DNA of 64,000 nt from Chrysomallon squamiferum (Eukaryota; Mollusca; Gastropoda; Neomphalida; Peltospiridae): contig CM022665.1 in assembly GCA_012295275.1 (NCBI GenBank), forward strand, positions 36,717,933 to 36,781,932, given 5' to 3'. Below are positions 24,046-36,110 of this stretch, one piece after another; positions within the stretch are counted from its first letter, which is position 1, and each line of letters begins with the position of its first letter. The position numbers and the translations under genes were made by a program. Below the pieces are notes generated by a model, which had not been told where the DNA came from, ran no database searches, and worked only from the letters and a program-made list of their open reading frames with translations.

Positions 24046-24230
24046 ACTTTCTCATATAAACAAACGATCTATAAACGTAATAAAGCTGTGAATTAGAACA
24101 TTTTTTATATCGATTATTAGTTTTCATCCGTATAATTTGCGTGATTAATCCAAGTGTCGAATTCGGTACCATTAAGCAGATGTTTTCAAAGAACTGCGTT
24201 TTTTTCATACATACCAGTCTACACCTGTGC
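24046..24230. other. complex spacer
   Basis: Mixed sequence with no credible frame. Confidence 0.4.
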
Positions 24231-24378
24231 ACACACATGTGTGGGGTTTATACGTATATATCAATGCTTGTTCATGTATATATGTATATCCATATCTGTA
24301 TGTATAATATGTGTGTCCCTGTGTGTATATAATTATGTGTATGCGTCTGTGTCTGTATGTCTGCATGTGTATATGTAT

Positions 24379-24443
<65 letters not shown>

Positions 24444-24521
24444 TAAACACATTCATAGATATATTTAATAATGAAAAGAAAGTGATCGCGTTGAGGTATT
24501 TAATACATTTTGATTTAATAC

Positions 24522-24574
<53 letters not shown>

Positions 24575-24592
24575 TGTTTGTGTATATAATAA
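24231..24592. repeat. (TATG)n, (TA)n and (TG)n region
   Basis: Mutated TGTATA units, a (TA)n run (24383-24440) and a (TG)n run (24523-24571), with a 70-bp spacer between the last two. Confidence 0.95.
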
Positions 24593-24857
24593 TTTTATGT
24601 TAAATATACGTGATTGGTTTTCTAAGCACTAGCCTTTGCATAAACAGTACTTTGTCATTACAGTGAACTGAACTGATGGTATGAACTGTTTGTTTTACGT
24701 TTTCTTTCCACACGGTTGTCTAATGTATGCAGTCCAATTACTGAATGGATTAATCAGTTGTGTTGCTTTAGCAGGCTACCCGCGACAGTGTCTTGAGAGA
24801 AAGTCGTGAATACTGTTGGTGATAGATTCGCTTTAGAACGCTCGATGAGAAATTCCT
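24593..24857. other. complex spacer
   Basis: Mixed sequence, no feature recognised. Confidence 0.4.
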
Positions 24858-25101
24858 CGTGAAACGTTTACTGACGAGTTTGTCAAAACGTTTTACTGAC
24901 GAATTTATCGAAATGTTTCACTGATAAATTAAAAAATAGAAATCAAATGTTTACTGACGAATCTGTGAAAATGTTTACTGATAAATTTATCAAAACCTTT
25001 TTCTGCCCAGTTTGTCAAAATGTTCATTGATAAATAAAAACACAGAAATAAAAAGTTTACTGACGAATCTGTGAAAATGTTTACTGATAAATTTACTGAT
25101 A

Positions 25102-25151
<50 letters not shown>

Positions 25152-25248
25152 TTTTTATTATTTATAATAAACATTTCCTGATTAACTTAGGACAACGTTT
25201 ACTGACGAATTGTTCTTAATCTTTATTTAATATCTGTCAAAATATTTA

Positions 25249-25286
<38 letters not shown>

Positions 25287-25345
25287 TGACGTTTACTGAT
25301 GAATTTATCAAAACGTTTTTATCGTATTTGTGAAAATGTTTGCAT
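24858..25345. repeat. degenerate tandem array S6
   Basis: Units of about 26 bp built on GTTTACTGACGAATTTGTCA and a sister variant, GTTTACTGATAAATTTATCA. Copies are near 24865, 24891, 24915, 24949, 24974, 25015, 25050, 25078, 25198, 25243 and 25289. An (ATT)n tract (25107-25151) and a (TA)n tract (25253-25282) interrupt it. A longer register is also visible, because 24949-24990 and 25050-25095 repeat as a pair. Confidence 0.8.
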
Positions 25346-25990
25346 TAAATACTGTAAAACAAGTTTATTTCGCAAGTTTATTTACTTAAGACTTAAAAGT
25401 GTGACAAATCCTTTTATGAGAATAAAAATAATTTTAAAAAGAGAAATTTTTATTCCGAATTTGAAAAAAATATAAATTAATAATAATAAATATTTTTCAT
25501 TGACAGTATATAGACAAATTTATGAACATCAACGAAAAAATAATAATAATAAATAACGCTGTTTTTAAAAAAAATAATAATAATAAAAAGAATGTCGAGG
25601 ATAATTTATTGCGAAGAACTTTCGCAAATCATCCAAAGTTCAAAAGAGCACTTTAATTTGTGGCAGATGTTTAAGTTCGTCGGTAAACTTGTAGATTATA
25701 CAGATACTTCATTCTTTTCTATTAAACAAACTTGAGCTTTATTCATTAAAAACAGTGGAAATACGTCTTTTTGTGTAAATAAAAAAAAATAATAAAAAAA
25801 AAAAAAAAATAAACAGATGAAAATTAACTGCACTTAATGAATAGAAACATGTAGAAACATTACTTTCCAAGTTCTTCTCAACTGAAGAAATTTTTTTAAA
25901 TTTTGTTTTAATATTTTTTATTTTATTTTTTTTTTTTTTTTTTTTATATATATATTTTTTTTTTTTTCGAATGAAGATTTAGGGCCAAAC
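25346..25990. other. AT-rich spacer
   Basis: A and T runs near 25780-25811 and 25918-25969. No genes or tandem units. Confidence 0.5.
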
Positions 25991-26420
25991 AAAATATGCA
26001 TATGTATGTCCGAAGACGCATACGAATGAGCCACTTAGCAGATTTGAACAAGAGGGATAATGTGTAGTCGCCAAATTCGAACAGGTATGATAATGCATTT
26101 TCGCACATGTGACATATCGTTCTTATCTAACTGACGCAGTTTCTGCGGTCAAACAAAGACAGATAATATTTTAAATAAAGAGCCAGGTAGAGTGTGTTTT
26201 ATGATACATAAATTAGTCTAGAGTTTCCCTCGTACACAGATACTGGAAACTTGATCGGGATATAGCCAGACGATTGCTTTGTTTACTTAAAGCCTGTCGT
26301 CGAAAACACATTCGTTCACGTTTTACCATATATATTTGATATTGTACTAAGAAGAACTTTGTGAGATTTAAACAGTGTATTTTATTGTGCGTCATGCCTG
26401 GTTGGCTAACCTCGGTTTGG
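25991..26420. other. complex island
   Basis: Mixed sequence. AGATTTGAACAAGAGGGATAATG (positions 26041-26063) is followed about 33 bp later by a diverged copy, which may be a two-unit remnant. No credible frame. Confidence 0.3.
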
Positions 26421-26744
26421 GAATTTAACTTTTCAAAAAAAATAAATTCTCTGACAACAATTACTGTAGATCATCGTGATATCTGAAACTAATGCAACTC
26501 TGGAATGAATAATGTACCTTACTTACGACATAAAATTCGTTGTGGTTTTTGTTCTTGTTGTAGGTGAACTACACAATTTGTGAAATCACATACTTAACTC
26601 TGATTTATGTAATAAATTTGTAAACACTCAAGGTGAAAAGTCACTTTCAGAAAAGGAATTGTGATCTGAAATTCTATATGTAAAAGAATAAAAATTATCT
26701 TTACTTTTTATTATTTCCTTCTTTTTAAGTGTCTGTGTGGACTT
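26421..26744. other. AT-rich spacer
   Basis: Nothing recognised. Confidence 0.45.
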
Positions 26745-26920
26745 CATGTATGGAAACGTTATGTATGTGGGTAACTATGTATGTAAATATATAGATATAT
26801 GTACGTACCTATGCATATATGTATGAATGTATTTTTGCATATGTAAGCATGTAAGTATGTATGTATGTATTTAGGTTTACTTGTGTAGGTATGTGTGTAA
26901 TTATGAATATATGTATATAG
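26745..26920. repeat. degenerate (TATG)n region
   Basis: TATGTATG and ATGTAAGT units with frequent changes. Confidence 0.8.
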
Positions 26921-27780
26921 GAATTATTATTGTTTTATCTTTGTTCTTTTTCACCAGTCTAAATGAAGTTTACCATTTTAATTTTTTTTTTTTTATTTTT
27001 TTTTCAGTCTGCTTTAAATATTAAACTGTTGTGTTTTTTTGTTGTTTTTTTGTAACCTTTCTTAATTTATTGAATTTATGAAAAATGAAACGTCTGAAAA
27101 TTTCTTCGCAGTGTTCAGTTTTATTGCGTCCCACTTTCTTCAGTGTTATTTTGATTACGTGTTTCAAGCTACTTTTAGATTTTAAAAATTTATTTTTACC
27201 ATATTTTCCTTACTTTCATATTACCATTTGATTTATTGGCGTTTATGGCAGTTCATTTCTAAGTGTTGAAAATTTAACAAAAATAAATAAAAAAAAGCAT
27301 TTTAATTTGAAAAGTACTTGTGAGATCAAGTTTAAACGTGAATAATTATCTTTTCGTTAATTTGTTTATTTATTTACTTATTTATTTATTTACTTACTTA
27401 TTTACTGACTTTCTTAATTATTTATTTACTGACTTTTTTTTATTCATTCATTCATCCATTTGTGCATTTGATTCTTTCTTTCTTTTAATAAAATATTCAT
27501 TTAGTTTCTTACATTTTATTTTTGTTAGTTTCTGTACATATTTGATTAGTTTGCTAGCTTTTTATATCACTGATTTATTTACTTATATATTTATTAATCA
27601 TATTTAATTTATTTCATTCGTTCAGTGTTATGTATGTTTGCTTAATTTCATTCTCAGTATTCTCATCTCTTTGTTTTAATTTCTTATTTATTTATTTATT
27701 CAATTTTTTGTTGATACTTTATCTTTATTATTTTTTATTATTGTTATTATTATAATTTTGGTTTTTTTTCCTTTTCATCC
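26921..27780. repeat. T-rich TTTA-like low-complexity region
   Basis: Degenerate TTTATTTACTTA units (27355-27440, 27680-27705) within T-rich sequence. The 95-codon frame at 27320-27607 is F/L/I/Y-biased and not a gene. Confidence 0.6.
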
Positions 27781-28017
27781 GATTCTGATTTTAACGTCTA
27801 AGTTAAGCAGTTACTACTTGTCCACTGTTAACCAATCTTATGTTAGAAATCTCACTTTATTTGATATTTCGCTCTCATGTTAGAACTTCTCTAACAACAA
27901 AGTTTCTACCTGACAGGCGTATTATTCAACAAAACCATGATGGTGATGTGTTCTTGCCGTCTTTGCTTCAGCCAGAACCGCTATCACATAGTTAAGTACA
28001 CACTTATTTTCTTTGTG
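27781..28017. other. complex sequence upstream of the small open frame
   Basis: Mixed sequence leading to a TATA-like motif. Nothing else recognised. Confidence 0.4.
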
Positions 28018-28025
28018 TATAAATA
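28018..28025 (+). promoter_or_regulatory. TATA-box-like TATAAATA
   Basis: A perfect TATA-box match, but only seven bases before the ATG at 28032. A TATA-directed start would normally fall about 30 bp downstream, inside the frame. It is therefore either coincidental or serves a transcript lacking that ATG. Confidence 0.2.
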
Positions 28026-28031
28026 GACAAG

Positions 28032-28232
28032 ATGCAAAATCTATATTTATTTAAGCTACTTATATCGACGGCTGTTTGGTTTCTAGTTGTCTACCCTGCT
28101 GGTGTGGAACTTGTCGGCGATGTTTGTAACTCAGTTGGTATGGTATGTACACCGAGGGGATTCCACTGCTTCAGAGTTATCTTACCTCGGAGACGTCACG
28201 GATACCCCTCCAGACGGCGCTACAGATGCTAA
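28032..28232 (+). CDS. putative small secreted cysteine-containing basic peptide
   Basis: A 66-residue ATG frame with a purine at -3. Residues 1-8 are polar and end in a lysine, residues 9-21 form a hydrophobic core (LLISTAVWFLVVY), and P22-A23-G24 gives a plausible cleavage region. This is the layout of a secretion signal. The remainder has cysteines at 32, 39, 46 and 66 (spacing 6, 6, 19) and a very basic tail (RRRHGYPSRRRYRC). The product would be a short cationic secreted peptide with up to two disulfides. I do not recognise the family and do not assign a function. It could instead be a first exon, because ATG-GTATGT at about 28140-28148 makes a good splice donor. I see no AATAAA in the next 400 bp. 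No other frame in the window has this organisation, but chance cannot be excluded for 66 codons. Confidence 0.3.
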   Translation: MQNLYLFKLLISTAVWFLVVYPAGVELVGDVCNSVGMVCTPRGFHCFRVILPRRRHGYPSRRRYRC

Positions 28233-28404
28233 CAGACTTCGTATCACCAACAAAAACATATATTCGACATAATACGTTCAAAGTGTGTGACATGCACGAA
28301 TTCCCACGTGGAACAATGGAAGTTTGAAGTGGAAACCTAACAGATCATGTTCGAAGCCGGTAATTGAATTAACTGCGAGACAGCTGTTGGCTGCAAAGTG
28401 CAGA
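28233..28404. other. complex sequence downstream of the small open frame
   Basis: Mixed sequence with an E-box CACGTG at 28305-28310. No polyadenylation signal seen. Confidence 0.35.
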
Positions 28405-28726
28405 TAATACAATCAGTGCCTTATCGGTTTAATTTTGGTCAAGGAATTTGTTGAAATTAGTTATATGATTCAAGAGTCTTTTGTTTTTGAAGCCTTAATT
28501 ATACGAAACCGCGGACATGCAGATAACGTGGTTAATTTTATCTTCAGCAACTGGTCGTTTAAATCAGGTGGTCGAACGACGCAATAGGCTTAATCGTCTT
28601 ATCAATTTCAGCCATCCAGTCGAAACGAAATATTTTGTTTTGACAACAAATGATATGAAAAGCTGGGCATGTCTTTTTCTTTTTCGTTTTTAAATTTTCT
28701 ATTTTTTTTAAATTTTTATTTTGTAT

Positions 28727-28778
<52 letters not shown>

Positions 28779-29235
28779 TTATCTTTAGCAACTTGTCGTT
28801 TAAATCTGGCGGTCTAACAATGAAATGGGCTCAGCTGTTTTTTAATTCAATTTTAGTTTGTTAAATAGATGAATATTTCGTTTCGAACAAAATTTATATG
28901 AAAGTGCGGACGTGTCTACATAATCATGTCACTACTTTTATATGCAGAGCTGCCCATTACTTTCTTCAAGGCAACGAGTCATTTGAATGACGTGTTCGAA
29001 AAACGCAACAGCTTACTCCTCTTATCAGTTTCAGTCAAGTCAATGAACTTGTTGCAAGTCAAGGAATCGAGAAATTTTATACGAAACTGCGGACATGTCC
29101 GTATATTGATACCACTACTTTTATCTTTGAGAACTTGTCACATTTTCCCCGTCTTCTGAAACTTCACAGATGCAGCGGTCTTATCGTTTTAACTTTAAAT
29201 CAAGAACTGCTTTAAATTAGACGAACGGCTCTCCA
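28405..29235. repeat. degenerate tandem array S7
   Basis: About four to five units of roughly 150-240 bp. Landmark 1, ATACGAAACTGCGGACATGT, occurs near 28501, 28652, 28893 and 29079. Landmark 2, TTTTATCTTTAGCAACTTGTC, occurs near 28535, 28778, 28936 and 29108. Landmark 3, CTTATCAGTTTCAG, occurs near 28598 and 29019. An (ATT)n tract (28733-28778) sits inside one unit. This is the longest-period array in the window. Confidence 0.7.
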
Positions 29236-29514
29236 GAACTGTTGTTAGAAGTGTAATTAACAAAATTACTGGCATTTAATTCTTGCATTGAAATTTATCC
29301 CGCGTGCTCCGCCATTCTGCTTTTGTTCGCGTTTCTAATCTGACTTCTTCGATCCAGATCACGAAGTGCATTGATGTAGATATGTTTTCTAGGAGATTTA
29401 CATCTAGTTATAATCAACTTACCAAAATAATGAAAATTATCTGTATTTTAGTCACTTATTGGATTTAGTTCGGGTTGCCATTATTGTAATGAAAGAAATC
29501 AGAACGTGCACAGA
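29236..29514. other. complex spacer
   Basis: Mixed sequence without credible frames. Confidence 0.4.
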
Positions 29515-30044
29515 ACTAATAAAGACATCAGTTCTTTCAGTTTACTAAAGAGCAAACAATTAACGATACTAATTCGGTAATTTACTAAACTACTAAACAA
29601 CCACAAAATACATTTTGTTGTTAAATATTTTAATTTAGTAACCAGTAATAATAGGATTTCTATCTATCTTGATTCACCTAATTAGTAATTTGCAATTAAT
29701 TAATTAAATTATAAACATTAACGACACAATTTCCTAGGTTTAATGATAACAACAGCGATAGTTCAAATCTCTATTAATATAACAAACTACAGCATAATCA
29801 TTTTAGTAAAACGTATAATATAAACCCCGTTCAACGATAATTGTTTACTAAATTATAACCAAAAAAAAGAACAACATCTCCATATATAAAATTAGTAAAA
29901 CAAAACTTTTCTTTTGATTATTAAATTAATATCAAGTAATAATATTTTATAATAATTTCTGAAATGTAGTAAATCTTTAAGATCAGTATTTCTCTATATT
30001 GTTTTAATAAATAATTAACTGAAAAAAACAATACCTCTCTATTC

Positions 30045-30082
<38 letters not shown>

Positions 30083-30215
30083 TAATCTCTGTTAATATTT
30101 GGAAGTACTAACCAGTAATTATTTGATTAATTTACTAAAACTATAATAAATTACAGCAGAACCACGCTCTATTAATAATTTACAAATATTGTAATCAGTA
30201 GTAACGCTCGGTCTG
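29515..30215. repeat. degenerate tandem array S8
   Basis: A/T-rich units of about 60-90 bp with AATTTACTAAACTA, AACCAGTAATAAT and CTCTATTAATAT landmarks (near 29579, 29639, 29770, 29850, 30108 and 30135). A (CT)n run (30047-30078) interrupts it. It is less clear than the other arrays. Confidence 0.45.
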
Positions 30216-30235
30216 CGCCATCATCTAATGCTTTT

Positions 30236-30237
30236 CT

Positions 30238-30300
<63 letters not shown>

Positions 30301-30408
30301 TAATTAATTTATTTATTTATTTGTTTGTTTGTTTGTTTGTTTGTTTGTTTGTTTGTTTGTTTGTTTGTTTGTTTGTTTGTTTGTTTGTTTGTTTGTTTGT
30401 TTGTTTGA
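30236..30408. repeat. compound (ATT)n-(TTAA)-(TTTA)n-(TTTG)n array
   Basis: About nineteen ATT units (30240-30296), then ATTAATTAATTA, three TTTA units and about 22 uninterrupted TTTG units (30320-30408). The successive blocks differ by single-base steps. Confidence 0.97.
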
Positions 30409-30705
30409 CCACCATCACATTCAATTGTATTTACAATAATTACGTATTTTCAAATTATGTACGAAATTAACCTAAAATGAAACATTTTCTTACGTTATAA
30501 TCTTACAACGAAAAAACTGATTTTGCAGAAAATAAATTATTGCCGTCAAAAGAGAGAAAAAAAAAATGTAAACTATGATTTATCAGTAAAACCTGAAGCC
30601 TTCGCTTAAGTCAAATTTGCAGTCGTAATATAATTTAGAAACTTTCGCAAACAACAAATTCCCCTTTAAAAACGTTTTACCTTGCTGTACATAAAAACAA
30701 CACAC
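30409..30705. other. AT-rich spacer
   Basis: Nothing recognised. Confidence 0.45.
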
Positions 30706-31095
30706 AGGGAATAACTGATCACTGTCTTATCAGCTTTATCTTGCTCAGCTAAGAATGGCGAATGAAGCTAGTCTGATATCTTTAGACAGTAAACAGTTAT
30801 TTCTTTTATACCGCAATCCTAATTAATGTAAAAACTAAATGAAATTAACCGTTTTATTTCTCAACTCACCGTTCTTGAGAGCAACAGATACACGCGCACT
30901 GATTTCCTTTTCGCCTACAAAATGTTTACATCCGAAACTAAATAGTTCTTAAATAACAGCATTTTATTTGTTATTTTTTAAATGAAAAAAAGGTTTTCAG
31001 GATGGTATTTTAAGATCTAAACTAGCAGATAAAAGCTGAAGAAGTAACTTTGAACAATAAACATGTAAAAAACAAGTAATTTATAGAAGGAAAAA
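30706..31095 (+). mobile_element. unnamed dispersed element, copy B
   Basis: Diverged partner of 6697-7122 in the same orientation, 24 kb away. It begins at GGGAATAACTG and ends at ACAAGTAATTTAT, with the shared core TTCTTAAATAACA, TTTGTTATTTTTTAAATGAAAA and TTTTAAGATCTAAAC (each under 23 bp). Copy B lacks flanking S1 units, so the shared block itself is the unit that moved or duplicated. It encodes nothing recognisable. Confidence 0.55.
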
Positions 31096-31423
31096 TAGTT
31101 CCGTCCTAACAAGCATTATTTTCGGTCAGTGAAATTTGTCTAGCCATCATATATTACATTATTTTTAATGATTTCATGAAAGAATATATTTTGATAATTG
31201 AAACTTAGAAAAAGGCAGATACGAAAAATATGGGTTAATGATTACGTGTATGTAATTTTGTCGTCTGAAATAAGTACGCATTTAAGATATATTTTGTAAA
31301 GTAAATAAAACTATTATTAATATTAACATTTTTAGTGCCCAATTCAAACACTGCAGTTATAACCATTCTTTTACTAATACTTTAATAGTATTTCACAGTG
31401 AAGGTATTTTTTCAAATCTGTAA

Positions 31424-31424
<1 letters not shown>
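31096..31424. other. AT-rich spacer
   Basis: Nothing recognised. Confidence 0.45.
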
Positions 31425-31490
<66 letters not shown>

Positions 31491-31880
31491 AATTATATTG
31501 GATATATTTATTTATTTATTTATTTTCTTGTTTGTTTGTTTTTTTTTTTATTTACTTACTTTAATTTACCTTTATTTTGTTATTTGCATTTCATTTATTT
31601 AATATATTCATAGTGTTTATTTACTTATTTATTTATCTCTTTATTTGATTATTTGACCTGACTTTGTTTTATTTCACTTTATTTTACTTTTATTTATTTT
31701 CAAATTTTCATAATTTTTGTTTGTTTTTTATTTATATATTCTTTTATTGTTAATTTCTTTGTTTTTAAGTCAGTTTACATTTATTACGAATCTTACATAC
31801 AAATTACCTCTACACGTATGTATGTGTATATATGTACACACACACACACATATATATACACATGCATATATAACAAACCA
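31425..31880. repeat. (ATT)n, TTTA-rich and (AC)n/(TA)n region
   Basis: A pure (ATT)n run (31425-31489), degenerate TTTA to about 31750 and an ACACACACATATATATAC tract (31838-31862). Confidence 0.85.
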
Positions 31881-32286
31881 CGTATTCACTCACTCATTTA
31901 CTTACATAATTCTGTTTTAGCTGTTTACACAGCCACTTTCACTATCCTGGATGTTATCAAGCTGTTATTAGATACGACAGGAATGAATACAAATCTAAAA
32001 TATCTTATCCACTCATCAATCTTCTCGTATAATTTACCTGTATCATTGCCCCTTTAAAATACGACAAAACACATGTTTAAACGGCGTCTTCATTTTACAT
32101 ATGAATATGGTGAGGCATATTGCGGAGGCAATCTAGAACCGATCTCCACTGACAAAGGTTTATCGTTCATTTCCAGTCACTTTGTTGGTGAAAATAGCGA
32201 TAGTATTGTATTAACACCACCGACACCACAGTGAAACCAACAGTGTGTTCATTGTTCTCTTCAGATTTTTCATATAATAACTTAGT
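31881..32286. other. complex island
   Basis: Mixed sequence including a GC-balanced part at 32080-32250. No credible frame or clear motif. Confidence 0.3.
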
Positions 32287-32287
32287 C

Positions 32288-32330
<43 letters not shown>

Positions 32331-32345
32331 TTTGTGTGTGTGTTT
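32287..32345. repeat. (TG)n microsatellite
   Basis: About 28 TG units with one TCTT interruption. Confidence 0.97.
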
Positions 32346-32640
32346 TACTAATAAAATAGCATGCTATTTTTCCAAACTAAAAAAGACTATTTTAAAACGA
32401 AAAAGAAAAGAAAATGCAACAATGTTATTACGTTTTTTTTTTTTTTTAAATCACACTTAAATAATAGTTAGACTGATTATTGCATTGTTGGTAGTGTGTA
32501 TGTATTTATTTATTTATTTGTTTATTTATTTATTTGTTTATTTATTTGTTTGTTTGTTTGTTTTGTTTGTTTTATTTATTTATTTACCTATTATTTATAT
32601 ATTTATTTATTTATTCTTTGTCTAAATTTGTTTATCTGTT
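32346..32640. repeat. AT-rich spacer and mixed (TTTA)n/(TTTG)n array
   Basis: Spacer with a T run (32432-32447), then TTTATTTGTTTATTTGTT units at 32500-32620. Confidence 0.8.
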
Positions 32641-33241
32641 AAATAGTCAAGTACGCAACACAGTTTATTTGTGTTACATCTGCTAAAGTATTTACGTACG
32701 TGCATGCATAGTCATGTATTCATTCACTCATTTACTAACATAAATTCTTCTTTTTTCTATTTTTTTAATGTCAGAATTTGAAGTACTCATGTCCATAAAA
32801 TGAAAAATTTCATAAAAATAATAAATGCAGCAATATTATTTTAATTGATTTAAAAAAAAAAATTAAATAAATAAAAAAAAAAAATAAGTAAACAAACAAA
32901 CAAATAATTTAACGAGATATTACTGCACTTTTTATTTATGTATTTGAAAAAAACAAAAAAAACAACATTCTGGACTACTCCCAAAGAATACGCTTCAAAC
33001 TGACATTTCAGTATTTATTCCAATTTCTTATCATTTGTTTTGCATTCAAAAATGTTTACGAAAGCTTAAAATAATTCGTAAATATATTATGGAAGTGACT
33101 TGGTTTAAAATATCAAAAGATGAAATGTCAAGGAGCGCTATAACTTCGGAAAGTGAATGAAAGAAAAATCCTGGTTTCCATGTATTTTCTATCTGTACAA
33201 AAATACGTCGGTATGTGTGTCTACGTAATTATAAACATGTA

Positions 33242-33244
<3 letters not shown>
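32641..33244. other. AT-rich spacer
   Basis: A and AAAC patches near 32850-32905. Otherwise unstructured. Confidence 0.45.
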
Positions 33245-33284
<40 letters not shown>

Positions 33285-33313
33285 ATGTGTGTGTGTGTGT
33301 TAGTGTGTGTTGT
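33245..33313. repeat. (TG)n microsatellite
   Basis: TG units with two short interruptions (GGA and TTA). Confidence 0.97.
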
Positions 33314-33998
<685 letters not shown>

Positions 33999-34270
33999 GT
34001 CGTAGTAATGGTGTTCGTGTTTGTAGATGTAATAATAGTGGTAATAGTAGCTGTAGTAGTAACAGTAGCAGTTAGTGGTACTTGTTGTACTAGCAGTGGC
34101 AGTAGTAGTAGCGGTAGCTATAGTAGTAGTAATAGTAGCAACAACGATGGTATGTGTAGTAGTCCTAGTAGCAATGGCAATAGTAATGGTAGTGGTGGTA
34201 GAAGTAGTAGTAGTAATAACTAAAAATAATCGTAGAATGTGTAATAGTAGAAGTAATATTAGTAGTATTT
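33999..34270. repeat. degenerate (AGT)n trinucleotide array
   Basis: AGTAGTAGT with GCA, GGC, AAC and ATG variants, in register for about 270 bp. Frames rich in V, S or G are artefacts. Confidence 0.85.
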
Positions 34271-35155
34271 TTCTGTTCAGTTTTTTGGTGGGTTTTGTTT
34301 TGATTCGTTTTCGTCCTGTTTGTTTTTGTTGTTGTTGTTGTTGTTTTTTATTTGGGTTTTTCTTACTTATATAAAAGTAGTCAGATCGCTCTTAATTATT
34401 AAATTGCAGAAATATATTTTTAAATAACTGAAAGTTGATTTCTTTAGAATTTTAATATATAATTATAAAATATAATTATTTAAATCATTCTTCTTCTTCT
34501 ACTTCTTCTTCTTCTTCTTCTAGAATATTCGATAAATCTTTTTCACTTCTTCTTCTTTCTTTTTTTTTTTTTTTCATTCTGACCCACAAATCGAAGGTTA
34601 TCATAAGCGAGTCATTTTGTCTTATCGTTTGTGATTTTTCGCTTGCATGATGAAGTGTTTGCTGCATCTTAAAGCTCTTTATTTCCTCTAGAGTCTGAAA
34701 ATATCCCCTTGTTTGACAGATCTCATTTTGTTAATAAAAAAGCGAAAAAAAAAGCCGTGAACTTCATATTTTATTCAGCGAATATTACAAGAAGAATGAC
34801 GTCCCAACATGACATTTATTTGGAATTATTTTATAACCGTTCTGTTATTCGTTATGAATTTATATTACAACAGTTCTGTGCGATGAATAATGGTTTCTAG
34901 GTTCGTACATGAATAACTGTTTTATAGTCTTCTGTGTTTCTATAAATAATGGTATAATAGTTATTTATTGACCATTTTCATTTTTTTGGTTTTATTCTGA
35001 TGACAATCATCCCCTAGATGAAATTTTTATTTTATTATTTTGTTAATTTTTATTTTTTATTTTTTCAGACTTCGGGGTTTAAGATGCTGGCTGTTCTCTG
35101 TCAGCTTCAGTGTTTTTAATAAACATAGAACAATAATAATAAATAACTGTGAGAC
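34271..35155. other. spacer with short low-complexity tracts
   Basis: TTG tract (34327-34346), CTT tracts (34489-34520 and 34545-34575). Near 34836-34960, TTCTGT followed by GATGAATAATGG and similar units may be a weak tandem remnant. Confidence 0.4.
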
Positions 35156-35290
35156 AGAGACGAAGAAGAAGAAGAAGATGCTGGAAGAGGAGGAGGAAGA
35201 GAAACATAAATATAACAATACATTGTTGTTTATGATGTTGTTATCGTTATTGTTGTTGTTGTTGCAAATATATTATAAATATCATCATCA
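35156..35290. repeat. (GAA)n/(GGA)n and (TTG)n tract
   Basis: GAAGAAGAAGAAGATG and GAGGAGGAGGA (35161-35198), then TTGTTGTTG (35247-35265) and CATCATCATC. Confidence 0.85.
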
Positions 35291-35745
35291 TCTTTTACGT
35301 AAATATTTCTCAAGAACATAGAAACACACACACATATTTATTGACATCACCTTTTTTTTGTTTCTGTTTTCTCTTCAGTTTTAATTCTCACACCTCTCTA
35401 TATATATCTGTCCTGTCTAATTAGTATTACACGTTTAACTACCCTCACAGATCATAGTATGAGAAACATATGTATAAACAGCAACTTGGTTTTTTTCAAA
35501 CATTCGTTTATAAGCTTGGCTGCTTACATCCTACAATTACTACATGATTAATTTGTTAAACAAGTGAAGTGACAGCTGTCGCCGTAGTTGTAGCTGATAC
35601 GACCACATGTGCTGAGACAGACAAAAAACTTAACAATAGGTGGTATTTGTGAGAGGAGGGGGGGGAAAGAAAGAAGAAACAAATGTGAACCCCACAGAGA
35701 AGGAATGAGTAAAGGGACGGGCTAACAAGAGTTGATATGATGACA
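35291..35745. other. complex spacer
   Basis: Mixed sequence with a G run (35658-35666). No credible frame. Confidence 0.4.
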
Positions 35746-36110
35746 AAGTAATGTAACTATTTCTAATATTACTACTTTATTACTGCTACTACAACTAGTT
35801 CTGCAACTACCACACTATTTCTAATATTACTATTATACCTATTTCTGCTGCTATTAAGGCTGATTCCACTACTACTGCTACTGCTACATCTGTTATTTCG
35901 CATTAATATACGACCAATACTACTGCACCGCCCTTCTACTACTTTTGGTAATGCTTGCTGCTACTACATATTATTACTGAAAACAGTAATTAGAAGTAGT
36001 AGAAGTATTAGAAGTGATTTAAGCAGCAGTAGTAGTAGTTGTTGTTGTTGCTGTTGTTTTTGTTCTTGTTGTAGTAGTAGTAGCAGCAGCAGCAGTGGTG
36101 ATGGTTATAG
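35746..36110. repeat. degenerate (ACT)n and (AGT)n arrays in opposite orientation
   Basis: ACTACTGCTACT-type units (35765-35965) are followed by AGTAGTAGAAG and AGCAGTAGT units (35993-36105). The two halves are complementary and could pair. Confidence 0.8.
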
